Below, piece after piece: positions 55,533 through 64,000 of a stretch of DNA of 64,000 nt (positions within the stretch are counted from its first letter, which is position 1; each line of letters opens with the position of its first letter). A program made the position numbers and the translations under genes. The notes under the pieces were generated by a model. It made no database searches and was not told the origin of the DNA. It worked only from the letters and a program-made list of their open reading frames with translations. The stretch comes from Rickettsia bellii RML369-C (GTDB taxonomy: Bacteria > Pseudomonadota > Alphaproteobacteria > Rickettsiales > Rickettsiaceae): positions 310,001 to 374,000 of the forward strand of contig NC_007940.1 in assembly GCF_000012385.1 (NCBI RefSeq). Reading direction: 5' to 3'.

Positions 55533-56075
55533 TTATATTTTACTATCGGGTAACTTATTTTTCAATAGTAGAGGCAATTGAAGTAAAATGAATACAAAAG
55601 TAATCGGCACTACGCCGAATACTTTAAACTTAACCCATGTTTCATCTGGGAAATTACGCCAAACTATTTCGTTAACTATAGCCATGAAAAAGAAAAAAGT
55701 TGCTGTTCTATAGCTTAAAGTAATCCAACTTTCTTCTTTGAGGCGGATTATACTTTCTAAAGCATATTTAATAAAAGGATTTTTCTTAATACCGCTTGTA
55801 AGGAAAATTATTCCAAAAATAACATATAATATAGTCGGTTTGATTTTTATATACATCGAATCACCACTAATTAAAGTTATAATACCAGAAACAAGTAATA
55901 CAGCTGTAGAAATAATGGAAAGCCTCGACACTTTTTTATCTATAATATAACAAAGGGTAATACAAATAACAGAAGTAATAAGCATATAGAGGGTAGCACT
56001 TTGTATGCCGCCACCATAAAAAAATCCCGCAAAGAATGCTACTACTGGACCAATTTCTGATAAAAGTTTAAACAT
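55533..56075 (-). CDS. YciB / intracellular septation protein A family
   Basis: 180 residues with about five membrane helices (LLSEIGPVVAFFAGFFYGGG; TLYMLITSVICITLCYIID; further segments at about 55-75, 78-95 and 115-160). NEIVWRNFPDETWVKFKVF is the classic signature of YciB. Family proteins influence cell length and envelope integrity. It follows the FTR1 gene after 13 bases. Confidence 0.92.
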   Translation of the reverse strand: MFKLLSEIGPVVAFFAGFFYGGGIQSATLYMLITSVICITLCYIIDKKVSRLSIISTAVLLVSGIITLISGDSMYIKIKPTILYVIFGIIFLTSGIKKNPFIKYALESIIRLKEESWITLSYRTATFFFFMAIVNEIVWRNFPDETWVKFKVFGVVPITFVFILLQLPLLLKNKLPDSKI

Positions 56076-56088
56076 ATTTTGATATTTC

Positions 56089-56946
56089 TTAACTTATTTG
56101 TTGTGTATTTTTTTTTGGTAATGGTGCTAAGATATTTTTAGAGTATCTTAGTCGCACTTGTATGAAAATATTTATTAATAATATAGTGGTAAAGTAAGCA
56201 AGCACTTGTAAACCATTAGGTCTTGCAATATAACCAGTAACAATATGTAAAATTTTACCTATCATACTTCTATCTGCTACTAACCAAGAGCTATCCCAAA
56301 CTTGATCAGATAAGAACATAACTAAACCAGATGAGGTTAAAATTCCTGCCGCACTCGCTGCAAAACCACCTGCGATCAACATTAATAATATAGTAGAAAT
56401 TTTAAAAATATATTTTTGATTGGCTATTTTAATTAAACCAAAACATATTATTAGACCAAGTAGAAAGCCGCTTGTAGCACCTATGATTAAGCCCTGTATA
56501 TAGTTACTACTTGTTATAGTTTCAACTGAAGAAATACTATATACCAAAATAATAATTTCTGTACCTTCTCGCAATATAGTGCTAGCGACTAAAAAAACCA
56601 ACATTAAATAGCTGGAATTACCTTCATGGATTTTTGTTGAGATATTGTTTATATGTTGTTTAACTTTTGTTCCATAGCCTTGCATCCATATTATTGTCCA
56701 GCTAAGTAAAATAGTGATCAATATCATAATTCCGGAGTCAAATAATTCGTCCCCCATGCCGCCGAAAGATAAAGATAACTTACGAGTAAAAAAGGCGAAA
56801 ATTGAAGCGGATACTACCCCAAGCATTCCACCAGCAATAATATAAATACGTGATTTTTCTATATGCTTTGTTACTGCAAGTATTATACCAATTAACAAAG
56901 ATATTTCTAAACATTCACGAAATACTATTAAAGCAATTTTAAACAT
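56089..56946 (-). CDS. FTR1-family high-affinity iron permease
   Basis: 285 residues with about seven membrane helices and two Arg-Glu-x-x-Glu iron-handling motifs: FRECLEISLL near residue 9 and LREGTEIIILVY near 123. It resembles bacterial EfeU/FTR1. The gene lies eight bases downstream of a cupredoxin-domain gene, forming a compact iron (or copper-dependent iron) uptake pair. No frameshift is seen. Iron acquisition from the host cytosol is the inferred role. Confidence 0.88.
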   Translation of the reverse strand: MFKIALIVFRECLEISLLIGIILAVTKHIEKSRIYIIAGGMLGVVSASIFAFFTRKLSLSFGGMGDELFDSGIMILITILLSWTIIWMQGYGTKVKQHINNISTKIHEGNSSYLMLVFLVASTILREGTEIIILVYSISSVETITSSNYIQGLIIGATSGFLLGLIICFGLIKIANQKYIFKISTILLMLIAGGFAASAAGILTSSGLVMFLSDQVWDSSWLVADRSMIGKILHIVTGYIARPNGLQVLAYFTTILLINIFIQVRLRYSKNILAPLPKKNTQQIS

Positions 56947-56954
56947 ATTTTTAC

Positions 56955-57338
56955 TTAATCCTTAACAATTAAAAAACCTTGTGCTGTATCTTGGTGAAAA
57001 TCTCCAAAAAAATCATATTTTCCCGGCTTTAAAGGAGCAAGTATAATTTTTATAGAATCATGTGGCATCACGATTTTTTCTCGATGTAAATCATGACTTT
57101 CAAATTCTTCTACAGTATCATCTTCATTATGAATAACTAATCTTATTTTAGTAGATTTTGGCACTTCTACTATGTCTGGAACAAATTTATGATCCTTTAT
57201 AACTATTTTTATTTCTAGTATCTCTTCATTATTATTAGAATTTTTATTTGCTGAAATAAAAAGACTTATCCCTGCTATTAATAAAAATATTAAACTTGCC
57301 AATATAATAATATTTTTATTCTTTTGATTCGTTTGCAT
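56955..57338 (-). CDS. Membrane-anchored cupredoxin-domain protein (EfeO N-domain-like)
   Basis: 127 residues: one N-terminal membrane helix (about 9-29) and a cupredoxin fold (about 43-127) with FVPDIVEVPKSTKIRLVIHN, EEFESHDLHREKIVMPHDSI and PGKYDFFGDFHQDTAQG. These segments match the cupredoxin domain of EfeO/P19-linked iron systems. A classical type I copper Cys is lacking, while His and Glu candidates are present in ESHDLHRE and FHQ. It is first in the operon with FTR1 and yciB. Confidence 0.85.
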   Translation of the reverse strand: MQTNQKNKNIIILASLIFLLIAGISLFISANKNSNNNEEILEIKIVIKDHKFVPDIVEVPKSTKIRLVIHNEDDTVEEFESHDLHREKIVMPHDSIKIILAPLKPGKYDFFGDFHQDTAQGFLIVKD

Positions 57339-57442
57339 ATTAAACTCCCAGCTTAAATAAAGTTTAAAACAAATTTTTGTTTACAAAATTTTTAACGGTC
57401 TCACATATTAATTAAATTTCATATCTTTAATAATTATAAAAT

Positions 57443-57559
57443 TTACCCTGCAAATTTTATTAAAGCTACAAGATATACAATAATTATCATAATAACAAGC
57501 ACAGATAATAAAATATAATTTTTTTGTTTCTTAATATCAGATATTTTACGTTGTTTCAT
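57443..57559 (-). CDS. Small membrane protein, 38 residues
   Basis: The frame from ATG 57557-57559 encodes MKQRKISDIKKQKNYILL, then a single helix (SVLVIMIIIVYLVALIKF) and ends AG. It begins five bases after the stop of the FKBP-like gene, so it is likely translated from that mRNA. The basic N-terminus with a YLVALIKF end recalls the tiny proteins encoded beside cytochrome oxidase assembly genes in Alphaproteobacteria, but ctaG is not adjacent. Assignment to that group is weak. Confidence 0.55.
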   Translation of the reverse strand: MKQRKISDIKKQKNYILLSVLVIMIIIVYLVALIKFAG

Positions 57560-57564
57560 ATTTA

Positions 57565-58551
57565 TTATTTAAAATCATTAATTTCAAGCATTAGATATTC
57601 ATTTAAAGGTAATGATTCTTGTGAAATTATCTTATTTATATTAGACCCTAATGCCTTAAAAGTCTGTCCTTTTGCAATAACAGTTCGAGTACCTACCGGT
57701 ACTTTACCTTGCAAAGCATAAGAAAAAATTAAAGGATAGGTAATATCACCGATTTTCATATCGACTTTTTGCCCTTTAGCTTTTGAGTCGTATAACACTT
57801 CACCATTTGCAAGGCGAGTAATTTTAGCATTAAAAGCTATCTTTTCACCACATAATAAAGGAATACGATAAGCTATTTCATTATCATAAATTTTAACTTC
57901 ATTACTGTTAATAAAATTTTGTGGTAATATAGATTTGAGCATTACATTAACTCTATATGCACTATCGGCATTATCATTATTAGCACCAACACTAGCAGCA
58001 TATTTAGCAGGAATAATAGCCTCTCTTGCTTGTCCTACATTCATTCCTACTATTACGTTATCAAGACCAAGCATTACAGCACCCGAACCTATAGTAAAAG
58101 TTTTCGTATCTTCTGAGATTAAATTATTACTCATATCCGATATTTGATAAAATACTGTAACTACATGACCACAAGAAGCAGGACCAACGTTCCCAGTACC
58201 AATTGTATTAATTTTAAATAGAGAGGTTATTAAATCTTTATGTACAGGAATAGTATAATCTTTAGTATCTATAGGTTTATTTAATGGCTGCAAAATATTT
58301 TCGAAGAATGCTTTACCTTCCTCAGTTTTAAGAGCATTAATTACTATTTTGGAAATTGTTCGTTCAAATAAATTGCCATTTAGAGAGACAGGAGGATCGT
58401 TATTAATACTAACTTGATTTTCGTTATTAGCTGAGTTATTTACACTTGCTTGTTCTATAATCGTAGCATTATTATCATCAGAAGAGATTTTTAACTTTGC
58501 TATATTATAAAGTACTAAAGCTACAATTATTAAAGATAGAAGTTTTTGCAT
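57565..58551 (-). CDS. FKBP-type peptidyl-prolyl isomerase-like protein, two domains
   Basis: 328 residues: an N-terminal membrane helix or uncleaved signal (about 2-17), an Asn-rich linker, then two FKBP-like domains. The first (about 115-215) has [37 protein letters not shown] (in two parts). The second, shorter one (about 230-328) has [20 protein letters not shown]. Several active-site aromatics are missing, so chaperone activity without isomerase activity is possible. It acts in the periplasm. A small membrane protein follows immediately. Confidence 0.75.
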
Positions 58552-58901
58552 ATTAATAATATTAGTATTACAATTAAATTTACTATAACAATCAATTATT
58601 TAATAATCAAATGAGAATAAAAATAATTTGATTAATATGAATAATTGTTTTAATTTGATTATAGTATAGATCGGGAGTCGTCATTGCGAGGAGGCATTGC
58701 CTGCGTGGATCATTCTCCCCTCTGTCATCCCGTGATTTATTCACAGGATCCAGAAAAACAACTAGAAATATCAATATCCTCGGTATCCAGAAAATAATAA
58801 AAAATACTAATTTTATTAGTATTTTTAACTGGATCCCGTGGTCAAGCCACGGGATGACACCGAGGGCGTTTTTCGATCCACGCACCAATGCCGCCACGGC
58901 A
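58552..58901. other. Repeat-rich gap before IS110 copy 3
   Basis: 350 bases. The first 120 hold the AT-rich promoter region of the FKBP-like gene. GTCATTGCGAGGAG (58679-58692, left arm of a type C repeat) is fused to GGCATTGCCTGCGTGGATCA. A long type A repeat spans 58724-58858 (arms GTCATCCCGTGATTTATTCA and GGTCAAGCCACGGGATGAC). After CCGAGGGCGTTTTTCGATCC and CGCACCAATGCCGCCACGG, IS110 copy 3 starts. An open frame over this stretch on the minus strand is repeat-derived and not a gene. Confidence 0.75.
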
Positions 58902-59835
58902 TTGTAAGAAAAGAAAGTGATATAATATAAGTTATAAATGTAATATAAACATTTATAAGAGAGTGTTAATACCCTATATAATGATATAGGGTATTAAGCG
59001 GGCATAAGCGACCGTCACGGTATAGTAGGTTTTATACGACCGGAGTCATCAAGGTACTATAGCCCGACTCTCGAGAAGTTTGAATAGTTGGAAGGGATGC
59101 GATAAGCACGCCCGATTACAATCCTAAACAATATAAAATCTCGAGGTACATATGATAAAATATCACAAACATATAGGAATTGATATAGGAAAATATAATT
59201 TTGTAGTAGGAATAGAGGGCATAAAAGATACAAAAGAATATGAGAATACAAGTTTCGGTATATTTGAATTTATTAATGATAATAAGGATATTTTAGCAAA
59301 CTCTCTAACTGTAGTTGAAACAACAGGCGGATATGAACTAGAGTTATTGTATAGCTTATGTGAAAGAGGTTATGTAGTACATAGAGCAGATGCAAGAAAG
59401 GTAAAGAATTTTATCAGATCATATGGTAATAGTGCAAAAACAGATAAGTTAGATGCTAAAGCATTAGGATTATATGGTAAGGAGCGAGCAGATAAGCTTG
59501 AAGTATTTAAGCCTGAATCAAAACAAAATATACAATTATTTCGGTTAGTACAAAGACGGAATGATTTAAAGCAAATGTTAGTTGCCGAAAAGAATAGATT
59601 ACAACAAGCAAATACAGATAAGTTTGTTAAAAATAGCTGTATAAATATGATAGATGTTTTAAGTAATCAAATTACAGAGATTACTAATCAGGTAGAAGTG
59701 ATTATATCATCAGATCAGCTGTTAAAAGCAAAGCATGAGATATTGAAAGAGATAAATGGCATTGGTAATATAGTTGCTTTTGAGTTATTAATATTATTAC
59801 CGGAGTTAGGGAAGTTAACAAGACGGCAGATTGCT
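58902..59835 (+). mobile_element. IS110-family insertion element, copy 3, 3'-truncated
   Basis: It is almost identical to copy 2 from TGTAAGAAAAG to about 59828. The sequence then switches to a type C palindrome arm (GCTGCGTCGATGCTACGCAT, CTCCTCGCAATGAC). The switch point lies in AGATTGCT, which is shared by both sequences. The left flank is GCCGCCACGGCAT, a different repeat tail from that of copies 1 and 2 but with the same CCACGG(T/C)AT core. Confidence 0.9.
58903..59151 (+). ncRNA. Candidate IS110 bridge RNA leader, copy 3
   Basis: The same hairpin (TTAATACCCTATAT stem, AATG loop, about 58966-58997) and enclosing stem are present. CACGGTAT is at 59016-59023, while this copy's own flank reads CACGGCAT, one mismatch. 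It is identical to copy 2 except CGGGCATAAG for CGGGCGTAAG. Expression would matter only if an active recombinase is supplied elsewhere in the genome. Confidence 0.5.
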
Positions 59836-59865
59836 GCGTCGATGCTACGCATCTCCTCGCAATGA
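59152..59865 (+). pseudogene. IS110-family recombinase, 3'-truncated copy
   Basis: It matches copies 1 and 2 to about residue 227 (LTRRQIA), then reads into the palindromic repeat (ASMLRISSQ) and stops. The DEDD domain is complete, but the C-terminal Transposase_20 half with the catalytic serine is gone. It cannot act alone. Confidence 0.9.
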
Positions 59866-59896
59866 CGAAAAATAACAAAAAATAAAGTGGTGAAAA

Positions 59897-60523
59897 GTGA
59901 AAAAATTTATATTTTGTTTTTTATGTTTCTGGACATTAAATATATTTGCTGCTTCCAAAGGCTATCCTAATAAGCTTAATCGTTGTAAAATTACAAGAAA
60001 TATATTTAATGATTATGAACCAAAAGTTTTTGAGCCTACCAATAATTTATTACGTAAGACAGGGCAGATATCTAGATTTTATGGTGAAAAAGTCATAATT
60101 AAAGGAATAGTACTGGATCAGAATTGTGTGCCCGTTGCAGATGCTAAAGTTTATTTATGGCAAGCAGGTAGCGGCGGTAAATATCCTTATGAACCTTTAA
60201 AAACACGTGTTGATAAAAGAAGATTTACCGGTAAAAAAGATTCTAGCTTTACTGGTAGCGGTACTGCTACCACTAATAATAAAGGTGAGTATTACTTTGT
60301 CAGTATGTTACCTTATAAATCTGTTGGTAATCTAAAAAGTGTTAATATAAGAGTAGAGCATGCCGATCTTAAAACATTAGAAACACGTTTAGATCTATCT
60401 AATAAAAATATATGTAGCAATGAATGTGGTGAGATTAATCCCGCTTTGATTGAGCCTCAACAACATCTACGATCATATTGTTTTGACTTAGTATTACAGG
60501 GTGCGACATTGAAGAGATATTGA
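59897..60523 (+). CDS. Exported intradiol-dioxygenase-fold protein
   Basis: 208 residues with a signal peptide (about 1-18, ending IFA) and the intradiol ring-cleavage dioxygenase fold: [30 protein letters not shown] (in parts), [20 protein letters not shown] and [17 protein letters not shown]. Tyr in GGKYPYEP and in GEYYF, and His in VEHADL, are plausible iron ligands, but one of the usual two His is unclear. Cytoplasmic members degrade protocatechuate; an exported one in an intracellular bacterium cannot have that simple role. It uses a GTG start right after the truncated IS110. Confidence 0.82.
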   Translation: MKKFIFCFLCFWTLNIFAASKGYPNKLNRCKITRNIFNDYEPKVFEPTNNLLRKTGQISRFYGEKVIIKGIVLDQNCVPVADAKVYLWQAGSGGKYPYEPLKTRVDKRRFTGKKDSSFTGSGTATTNNKGEYYFVSMLPYKSVGNLKSVNIRVEHADLKTLETRLDLSNKNICSNECGEINPALIEPQQHLRSYCFDLVLQGATLKRY

Positions 60524-60851
60524 TATAATGTCATCCCGTGGCTTGACCAATAATACAGGACAGTTTTAAAAAAATGTTATATTTTATTCAGGTGTAGGTG
60601 ACCTTATATGTCATTCCTGCGAAAGCGGGAATCCAGAAAAAAAAAGCATAAATACAGCAAGCTTTAAGAACTAAAAGCTCGATTTATCTCGCTTTATGCT
60701 GGATTCCCGCTTCTAGCTAGGAATGACATGGAATAAAACTATCCGGTACTATTGGCTTTTCCACGGGATTTCGTATTACAAATATATATCCTAAGATCCC
60801 GAGATCGAGCCGCAGGATGACACATCAGTCGGTGGTTCTAAAGGTTTTTTT
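60524..60851. other. Repeat-filled gap upstream of the TlpA-like gene
   Basis: 328 bases without a gene. The 60-base fragment at 60552-60609 matches 50154-50213. A type B palindrome spans 60610-60727 (arms GTCATTCCTGCGAAAGCGGG and CCCGCTTCTAGCTAGGAATG). A diverged type A/31715-like remnant lies at 60752-60821, ending GAGCCGCAGGATGAC. AACTATCCGGTACTATTGG (60735-60753) recurs at about 15810. Confidence 0.75.
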
Positions 60852-60932
60852 ATGCCGCAGCTACATAACATAGTGCATAAAAGTAAAAGTACAACGAAAT
60901 CAAATTTTTTCATTATAATAATAAATTATTTT

Positions 60933-61628
60933 ATGGGTTTAAGTAATTATAATAAATATTTTTTTACCATTACAGTATTTTTATTATTAATAATAGTTTT
61001 TACTCCTAAAATTTATGCAAATCCTAAGAATGGTTCTAATGTTCCTGATGATATAATTTTTTTTGATGAAGAAAAAAATCAATATTCTCTTGATCAGTTC
61101 GAGGGAAAAACTATATTATTAGTATTTTGGGCTACTTGGAGTGCTAATTGTGTAAAAGAGATGCCCGATCTTGATACATTACAGAAAGATTTTAGAAAGC
61201 TGCCTTTCTCAGTGATTCCGGTTTCAGAAGATTATCAAGACGTAAAAGTTATTATAGAGTATTATAAAAGTTACCAGATAAGATATTTACCAATTTATCA
61301 AGATTATAGAAATCAGCTATTTAAGGCTTTAGGAGTAATTAGTTTACCTACAAGCATATTAATAGATCCAAATGGTAAAATAGTAACTAGTTTTATAGGT
61401 AATACTAATTGGTATGATGAAAAAATTAGGGAAACTATTTTATCTGCTATACCAGGAAATTATCCAGAACCTAAAAATAGCTATAATGGGCAATCTTTGA
61501 ATAAACCAGCAAAACCTTTGTAACCTATAAAAAAAGGAACAGTAAAAGATCTAATAAATCCTTTAGAAGCACCGGTTGAAGAAACACCAAAAGATAACAA
61601 TGAGCAAGATAATGAACGAAGTAAATAA
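60933..61628 (+). pseudogene. TlpA-like thioredoxin-fold protein, premature stop and lost CxxC cysteine
   Basis: A thioredoxin-like periplasmic reductase of the TlpA/ResA group: helix LLLIIVFTPKIYA as signal or anchor, FEGKTILLVFWATWSANCVK where the CxxC site should be, and LGVISLPTSILIDPNGKIV with the cis-Pro loop. The first active-site Cys is Ser (WSANC). A longer start at 60852 exists, but ATG 60933 places the membrane helix normally. The read frame stops at 61523 (TAA). The same frame stays open for 35 more codons (PIKKGTVKDLINPLEAPVEE) to 61628, overlapping the S49 gene, so the TAA looks like a new nonsense mutation. Confidence 0.72.
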
Positions 61629-62526
61629 ATCAACTATTGCGAATGCAGAGTTTGAACCAATAATAGCTAAACCTCAAATAAGTAAATTAGAGCAATTATT
61701 TGCCTCGATCTTTGGTGATTCTAAAGAAGTAGTTGCCGTTTTACGTTTAAACGGCGTTATAGGTAAAGTTAGTACTGTGCAGTCAGGGCTTACTTTAGAG
61801 TCGCTAAATGAGCTAATAGAAAAAGCTTTTAAAATAAAAAAGCTAAAAGCTTTATGTCTGATTATCAACTCCCCAGGTGGATCGCCTGTACAATCGGAAC
61901 TTATTGCAAAACGTATCCGCACGCTTGCTAAAGAGCATAAAATCAAAATTTATAGTTTTATAGAAGATATGGCAGCATCGGGCGGCTATTGGCTAGCTTG
62001 TGCTGGTGATCAAATATATGCTTTGCATAGCTCGATTATAGGTAGTATCGGTGTAGTCTCAAGCGGCTTTGGCTTTCATGAAGCAATTAATAAGCTTGGA
62101 ATAGAAAGAAGAGTCTATACAGAGGGGAAAAATAAAGCAGTTTTAGATCCTTTCAAACCTATTAATAAAGAGGATGTAAAAATTATTAAAGATCTACAAA
62201 AGCAAGTTTATGAGCATTTTGTTGATTATGTAAAAACAAGAAGAGTTGGTAAATTAACTCAACAAGACGATATTTTATTTAATGGCGAATTCTGGGCAGG
62301 ACGAACAGCTCTTGATTATGGTTTAATTGATGACCTTGGCGATATGTATAGTACTATGAAAGCTAAATTTGGTGATAATATTAAATTTCAGTATCTTTGT
62401 GCTAAACAACCATGGATTAAAAAGAAGCTTGGTATGGCAAGTAAAATACTAACTGATAATTTTGCTGACTCCTTAATTAATGCAGTTGAAAATAAGATTA
62501 TTAACGATAAATTTGATATAAAGTAA
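61600..62526 (+). CDS. Signal peptide peptidase SppA-like S49 protease
   Basis: 308 residues from ATG 61600 (a TTG at 61576 is possible but lies in the TlpA tail). Serine-Lys protease of the S49 family: [37 protein letters not shown] (nucleophile Ser in AASGG), [19 protein letters not shown] and [17 protein letters not shown]. No N-terminal membrane helix is evident, which places it with the short soluble or peripheral forms. It overlaps the tlpA-like tail and is followed by dut after one base, so the three are one operon. Confidence 0.9.
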   Translation: MSKIMNEVNKSTIANAEFEPIIAKPQISKLEQLFASIFGDSKEVVAVLRLNGVIGKVSTVQSGLTLESLNELIEKAFKIKKLKALCLIINSPGGSPVQSELIAKRIRTLAKEHKIKIYSFIEDMAASGGYWLACAGDQIYALHSSIIGSIGVVSSGFGFHEAINKLGIERRVYTEGKNKAVLDPFKPINKEDVKIIKDLQKQVYEHFVDYVKTRRVGKLTQQDDILFNGEFWAGRTALDYGLIDDLGDMYSTMKAKFGDNIKFQYLCAKQPWIKKKLGMASKILTDNFADSLINAVENKIINDKFDIK

Positions 62527-62527
62527 C

Positions 62528-62980
62528 ATGACTATAACACAAGTTAAAGTTAAGAAATTAGATAATTTTTTCGGCAAATTGCCTGAATATGCTACTGATC
62601 ATAGTGCTGGTATGGATTTAACGGCAGCAAACGAGCAACCTATAACTATAAAAGCAGGCGAAATACAGCTAATTCCAACCGGTATTGCTATTGCACTGCC
62701 GGAATTATTTGAAGCACAAATAAGACCTCGTTCAGGGCTTGCCGCCAAAAATGGCATTACAGTTGCTAATTCCCCTGGTACTATTGATGCTGATTATCGT
62801 GGTGAGATAAAAGTTATTCTTATTAATTTAGGTAAAGATGACTTTGTTATAGAAAAAGGTATGAGAATTGCTCAAATGGTAATATCAAAATATGAGCGTA
62901 TATCATGGAAAGAAAGCGAAACTCTTGAAGAGACTGCAAGAGGTAGTGGCGGCTTCGGTTCTACAGGAGTATACCTTTGA
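62528..62980 (+). CDS. dut: dUTP pyrophosphatase
   Basis: Removes dUTP and supplies dUMP to ThyX. 150 residues with all five trimeric dUTPase motifs: [45 protein letters not shown] and the C-terminal P-loop-like [11 protein letters not shown]. The stop codon TGA (62978-62980) shares its last two bases with the left end of an RPE. The start follows the S49 gene by one base. Confidence 0.96.
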   Translation: MTITQVKVKKLDNFFGKLPEYATDHSAGMDLTAANEQPITIKAGEIQLIPTGIAIALPELFEAQIRPRSGLAAKNGITVANSPGTIDADYRGEIKVILINLGKDDFVIEKGMRIAQMVISKYERISWKESETLEETARGSGGFGSTGVYL

Positions 62981-63087
62981 TACTTCAAGATTTGATAAGC
63001 CAAATTACGGGACTCGTCTTTGCTCACGTAGTTTATCTACGTTCCGCAGACTCACCGCTTATTTGACTTACCAACTTTTGAAGTATC
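62979..63087. repeat. Rickettsia palindromic element after dut
   Basis: Palindrome with outer arms GATACTTCAAGATTTGATAA and CAACTTTTGAAGTATC and core TTTGCTCACGTAGTTTATCT ACGTTCCGCAGAC. Same family as the element inside the DUF1460 gene. It contributes the end of the dut stop codon and spans the gap to tsaB. Confidence 0.85.
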
Positions 63088-63117
63088 TGCGGTATATAAA
63101 TTTAGTCATTATAACTC

Positions 63118-63813
63118 ATGAAAATTCTAGCATTTGATACGGCAAATAATACGGCATCGGTAGCACTTTCAGATAACGACAATATCTTAGCGTATGCGGA
63201 AGAATTACGCCCGTCTATGCAGGCAGAAAATCTAATGCCGATGATAGAACAAGTAATGAAAGCTGCTCAGTGTTCGTATGATGAGCTGGATTATCTAGCA
63301 GTAACAAACGGTCCTGGTAGTTTTACAGGAATTAGGATAGGGCTTGCTGTAGCTAAGGGTATATTATTTGCCAAAAAGAATATTAAAGGTGTGGCGGTTA
63401 GTAATTTTGAGCATGCTTATTTTAGAGCTATAGGGCAGGTTAAAGATTATGATAAAATATATGTATTCTTAAACGCCTATCGTAGTCAGCTTTATTTACA
63501 GATTTTTGATAGATCAGGTAAAACAAATGAACCGTTATTAATAGATTTTGATTATGCTATAGAACTACTTAAGAACGAGAAAGGGAATATAGTTTGTTGC
63601 GGTAGCGGTCTTGAATTTATATATACTCAAGTTAAAAATCTGCCGAATATAATAATTCTGCCACGCTTTGCTAGAGTTAAAGCATTTATTATTTGTAGAT
63701 ATGTAGCAAGCTTACTTGCAAATAAGGCGGAGTTAAATAGTGCTATAGAGCCGCTTTATATCCGCACACCTGATGCTAAAATAAGCGTCATAAATAGCAA
63801 ATTACAGCAATAA
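63118..63813 (+). CDS. tsaB: tRNA threonylcarbamoyladenosine biosynthesis protein TsaB
   Basis: TsaB (YeaZ) partners with TsaD and TsaE to make t6A37 in tRNA. The 231-residue product has the ASKHA N-terminus [20 protein letters not shown] and the hallmark [21 protein letters not shown]-terminal region [15 protein letters not shown] and [10 protein letters not shown] matches the family. It is intact. The ATG is separated from dut by an RPE. Confidence 0.94.
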   Translation: MKILAFDTANNTASVALSDNDNILAYAEELRPSMQAENLMPMIEQVMKAAQCSYDELDYLAVTNGPGSFTGIRIGLAVAKGILFAKKNIKGVAVSNFEHAYFRAIGQVKDYDKIYVFLNAYRSQLYLQIFDRSGKTNEPLLIDFDYAIELLKNEKGNIVCCGSGLEFIYTQVKNLPNIIILPRFARVKAFIICRYVASLLANKAELNSAIEPLYIRTPDAKISVINSKLQQ

Positions 63814-63835
63814 TTTACTATTTATATTTAAAACT

Positions 63836-64000
63836 TTAAACCAATATTGCTTTAGAACAATACACATCATCAATACCTAACGTTTCAATAAGAGGCATAG
63901 AATCTTCAATATAACTTGTATTGTGATATAAATTATATATCGGGATATTTTTTTCAATAAAGATATTTTGCATCACTTGTGGTAAATCGTGATTTGAAAT
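63836..64000 (-). CDS. Unknown protein, C-terminal 54 residues (runs off the window)
   Basis: An open minus-strand frame enters at 64000 and ends at TAA 63836-63838. It reads SNHDLPQVMQNIFIEKNIPI, YNLYHNTSYIEDSMPLIETL and GIDDVYCSKAILV. Not recognised. The text looks coding, and it ends convergently with tsaB, 22 bases apart. Confidence 0.6.
   Translation of the reverse strand: MSNHDLPQVMQNIFIEKNIPIYNLYHNTSYIEDSMPLIETLGIDDVYCSKAILV

Noticed and set aside
58607..58897. 96-codon minus-strand frame
   Set aside because: It consists almost entirely of type A and type C repeat DNA; the frame occurs by chance in other repeats as well (for example 38615-38827).

Overview
The window is a chromosomal segment of a Rickettsia species (obligate intracellular Alphaproteobacteria). 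The evidence is low GC, long repeat-filled intergenic gaps, Rickettsia palindromic elements (RPEs) inside and next to genes, ThyX in place of ThyA, the DUF3576-leuS order typical of Alphaproteobacteria, and many small indels in accessory genes. The exact species cannot be decided by reading alone.

Layout. 1-340: start of a DUF4143-type ATPase. 512-4140: tolQ-tolR-tolA-tolB envelope cluster. 4241-5937: frameshifted GDSL autotransporter. 6245-7446: IS110-family element, copy 1. 7520-12264 (minus): polysaccharide deacetylase, DUF1460 hydrolase, thyX, YgjP-like metallopeptidase and an M23 lipoprotein. 12355-15604 (plus): rpiB, a broken CPBP protease and a broken ABC exporter. 15963-17171: IS110 copy 2. 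17260-19095: typA/bipA cut by one in-frame amber codon. 19230-24144 (plus): HAD protein, ompH/skp, icd, a DUF2608-like protein, a small unknown and recO. 24343-32328 (minus): accessory proteins mixed with recJ, prfA, pdhC and infC (AUU start). 32428-37867 (minus): decayed gene-transfer-agent (GTA)/HK97-like phage cluster. 38058-44628 (plus): DUF3576, leuS, ntrX and a pentapeptide-repeat lipoprotein. 44884-58551 (minus): broken M61 peptidase, radA, two tandem ankyrin genes, rsmD, a pseudouridine synthase, rlpA, a BON lipoprotein, yciB, FTR1 permease with a cupredoxin, and an FKBP-like protein. 58902-59835: truncated IS110 copy 3. 59897-63813 (plus): exported intradiol-dioxygenase-fold protein, TlpA-like protein, S49 peptidase, dut and tsaB. 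63836-64000: C-terminal part of an unknown gene.

Functional themes are cell-envelope integrity (Tol, peptidoglycan-active enzymes, OmpH, lipoproteins), core information processing (prfA, infC, leuS, recO, recJ, radA, rsmD, tsaB, dut, thyX), central metabolism (icd, pdhC), and host-interaction candidates (ankyrin proteins, a protein ending in a CaaX-like motif, a 26-residue-repeat protein, a methyltransferase).

The strongest unusual signals are three. (1) The IS110 copies sit at one site inside a dispersed palindromic repeat and carry a conserved structured leader, a candidate bridge RNA, that contains an octamer identical to the target flank. (2) There is a GTA remnant with a fused prohead protease-capsid gene, a poly-G frameshift and missing tail genes. 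(3) About ten genes are broken by single-base indels, mostly in short homopolymers. This means either active decay or uncorrected sequencing error, and raw reads would be needed to decide.
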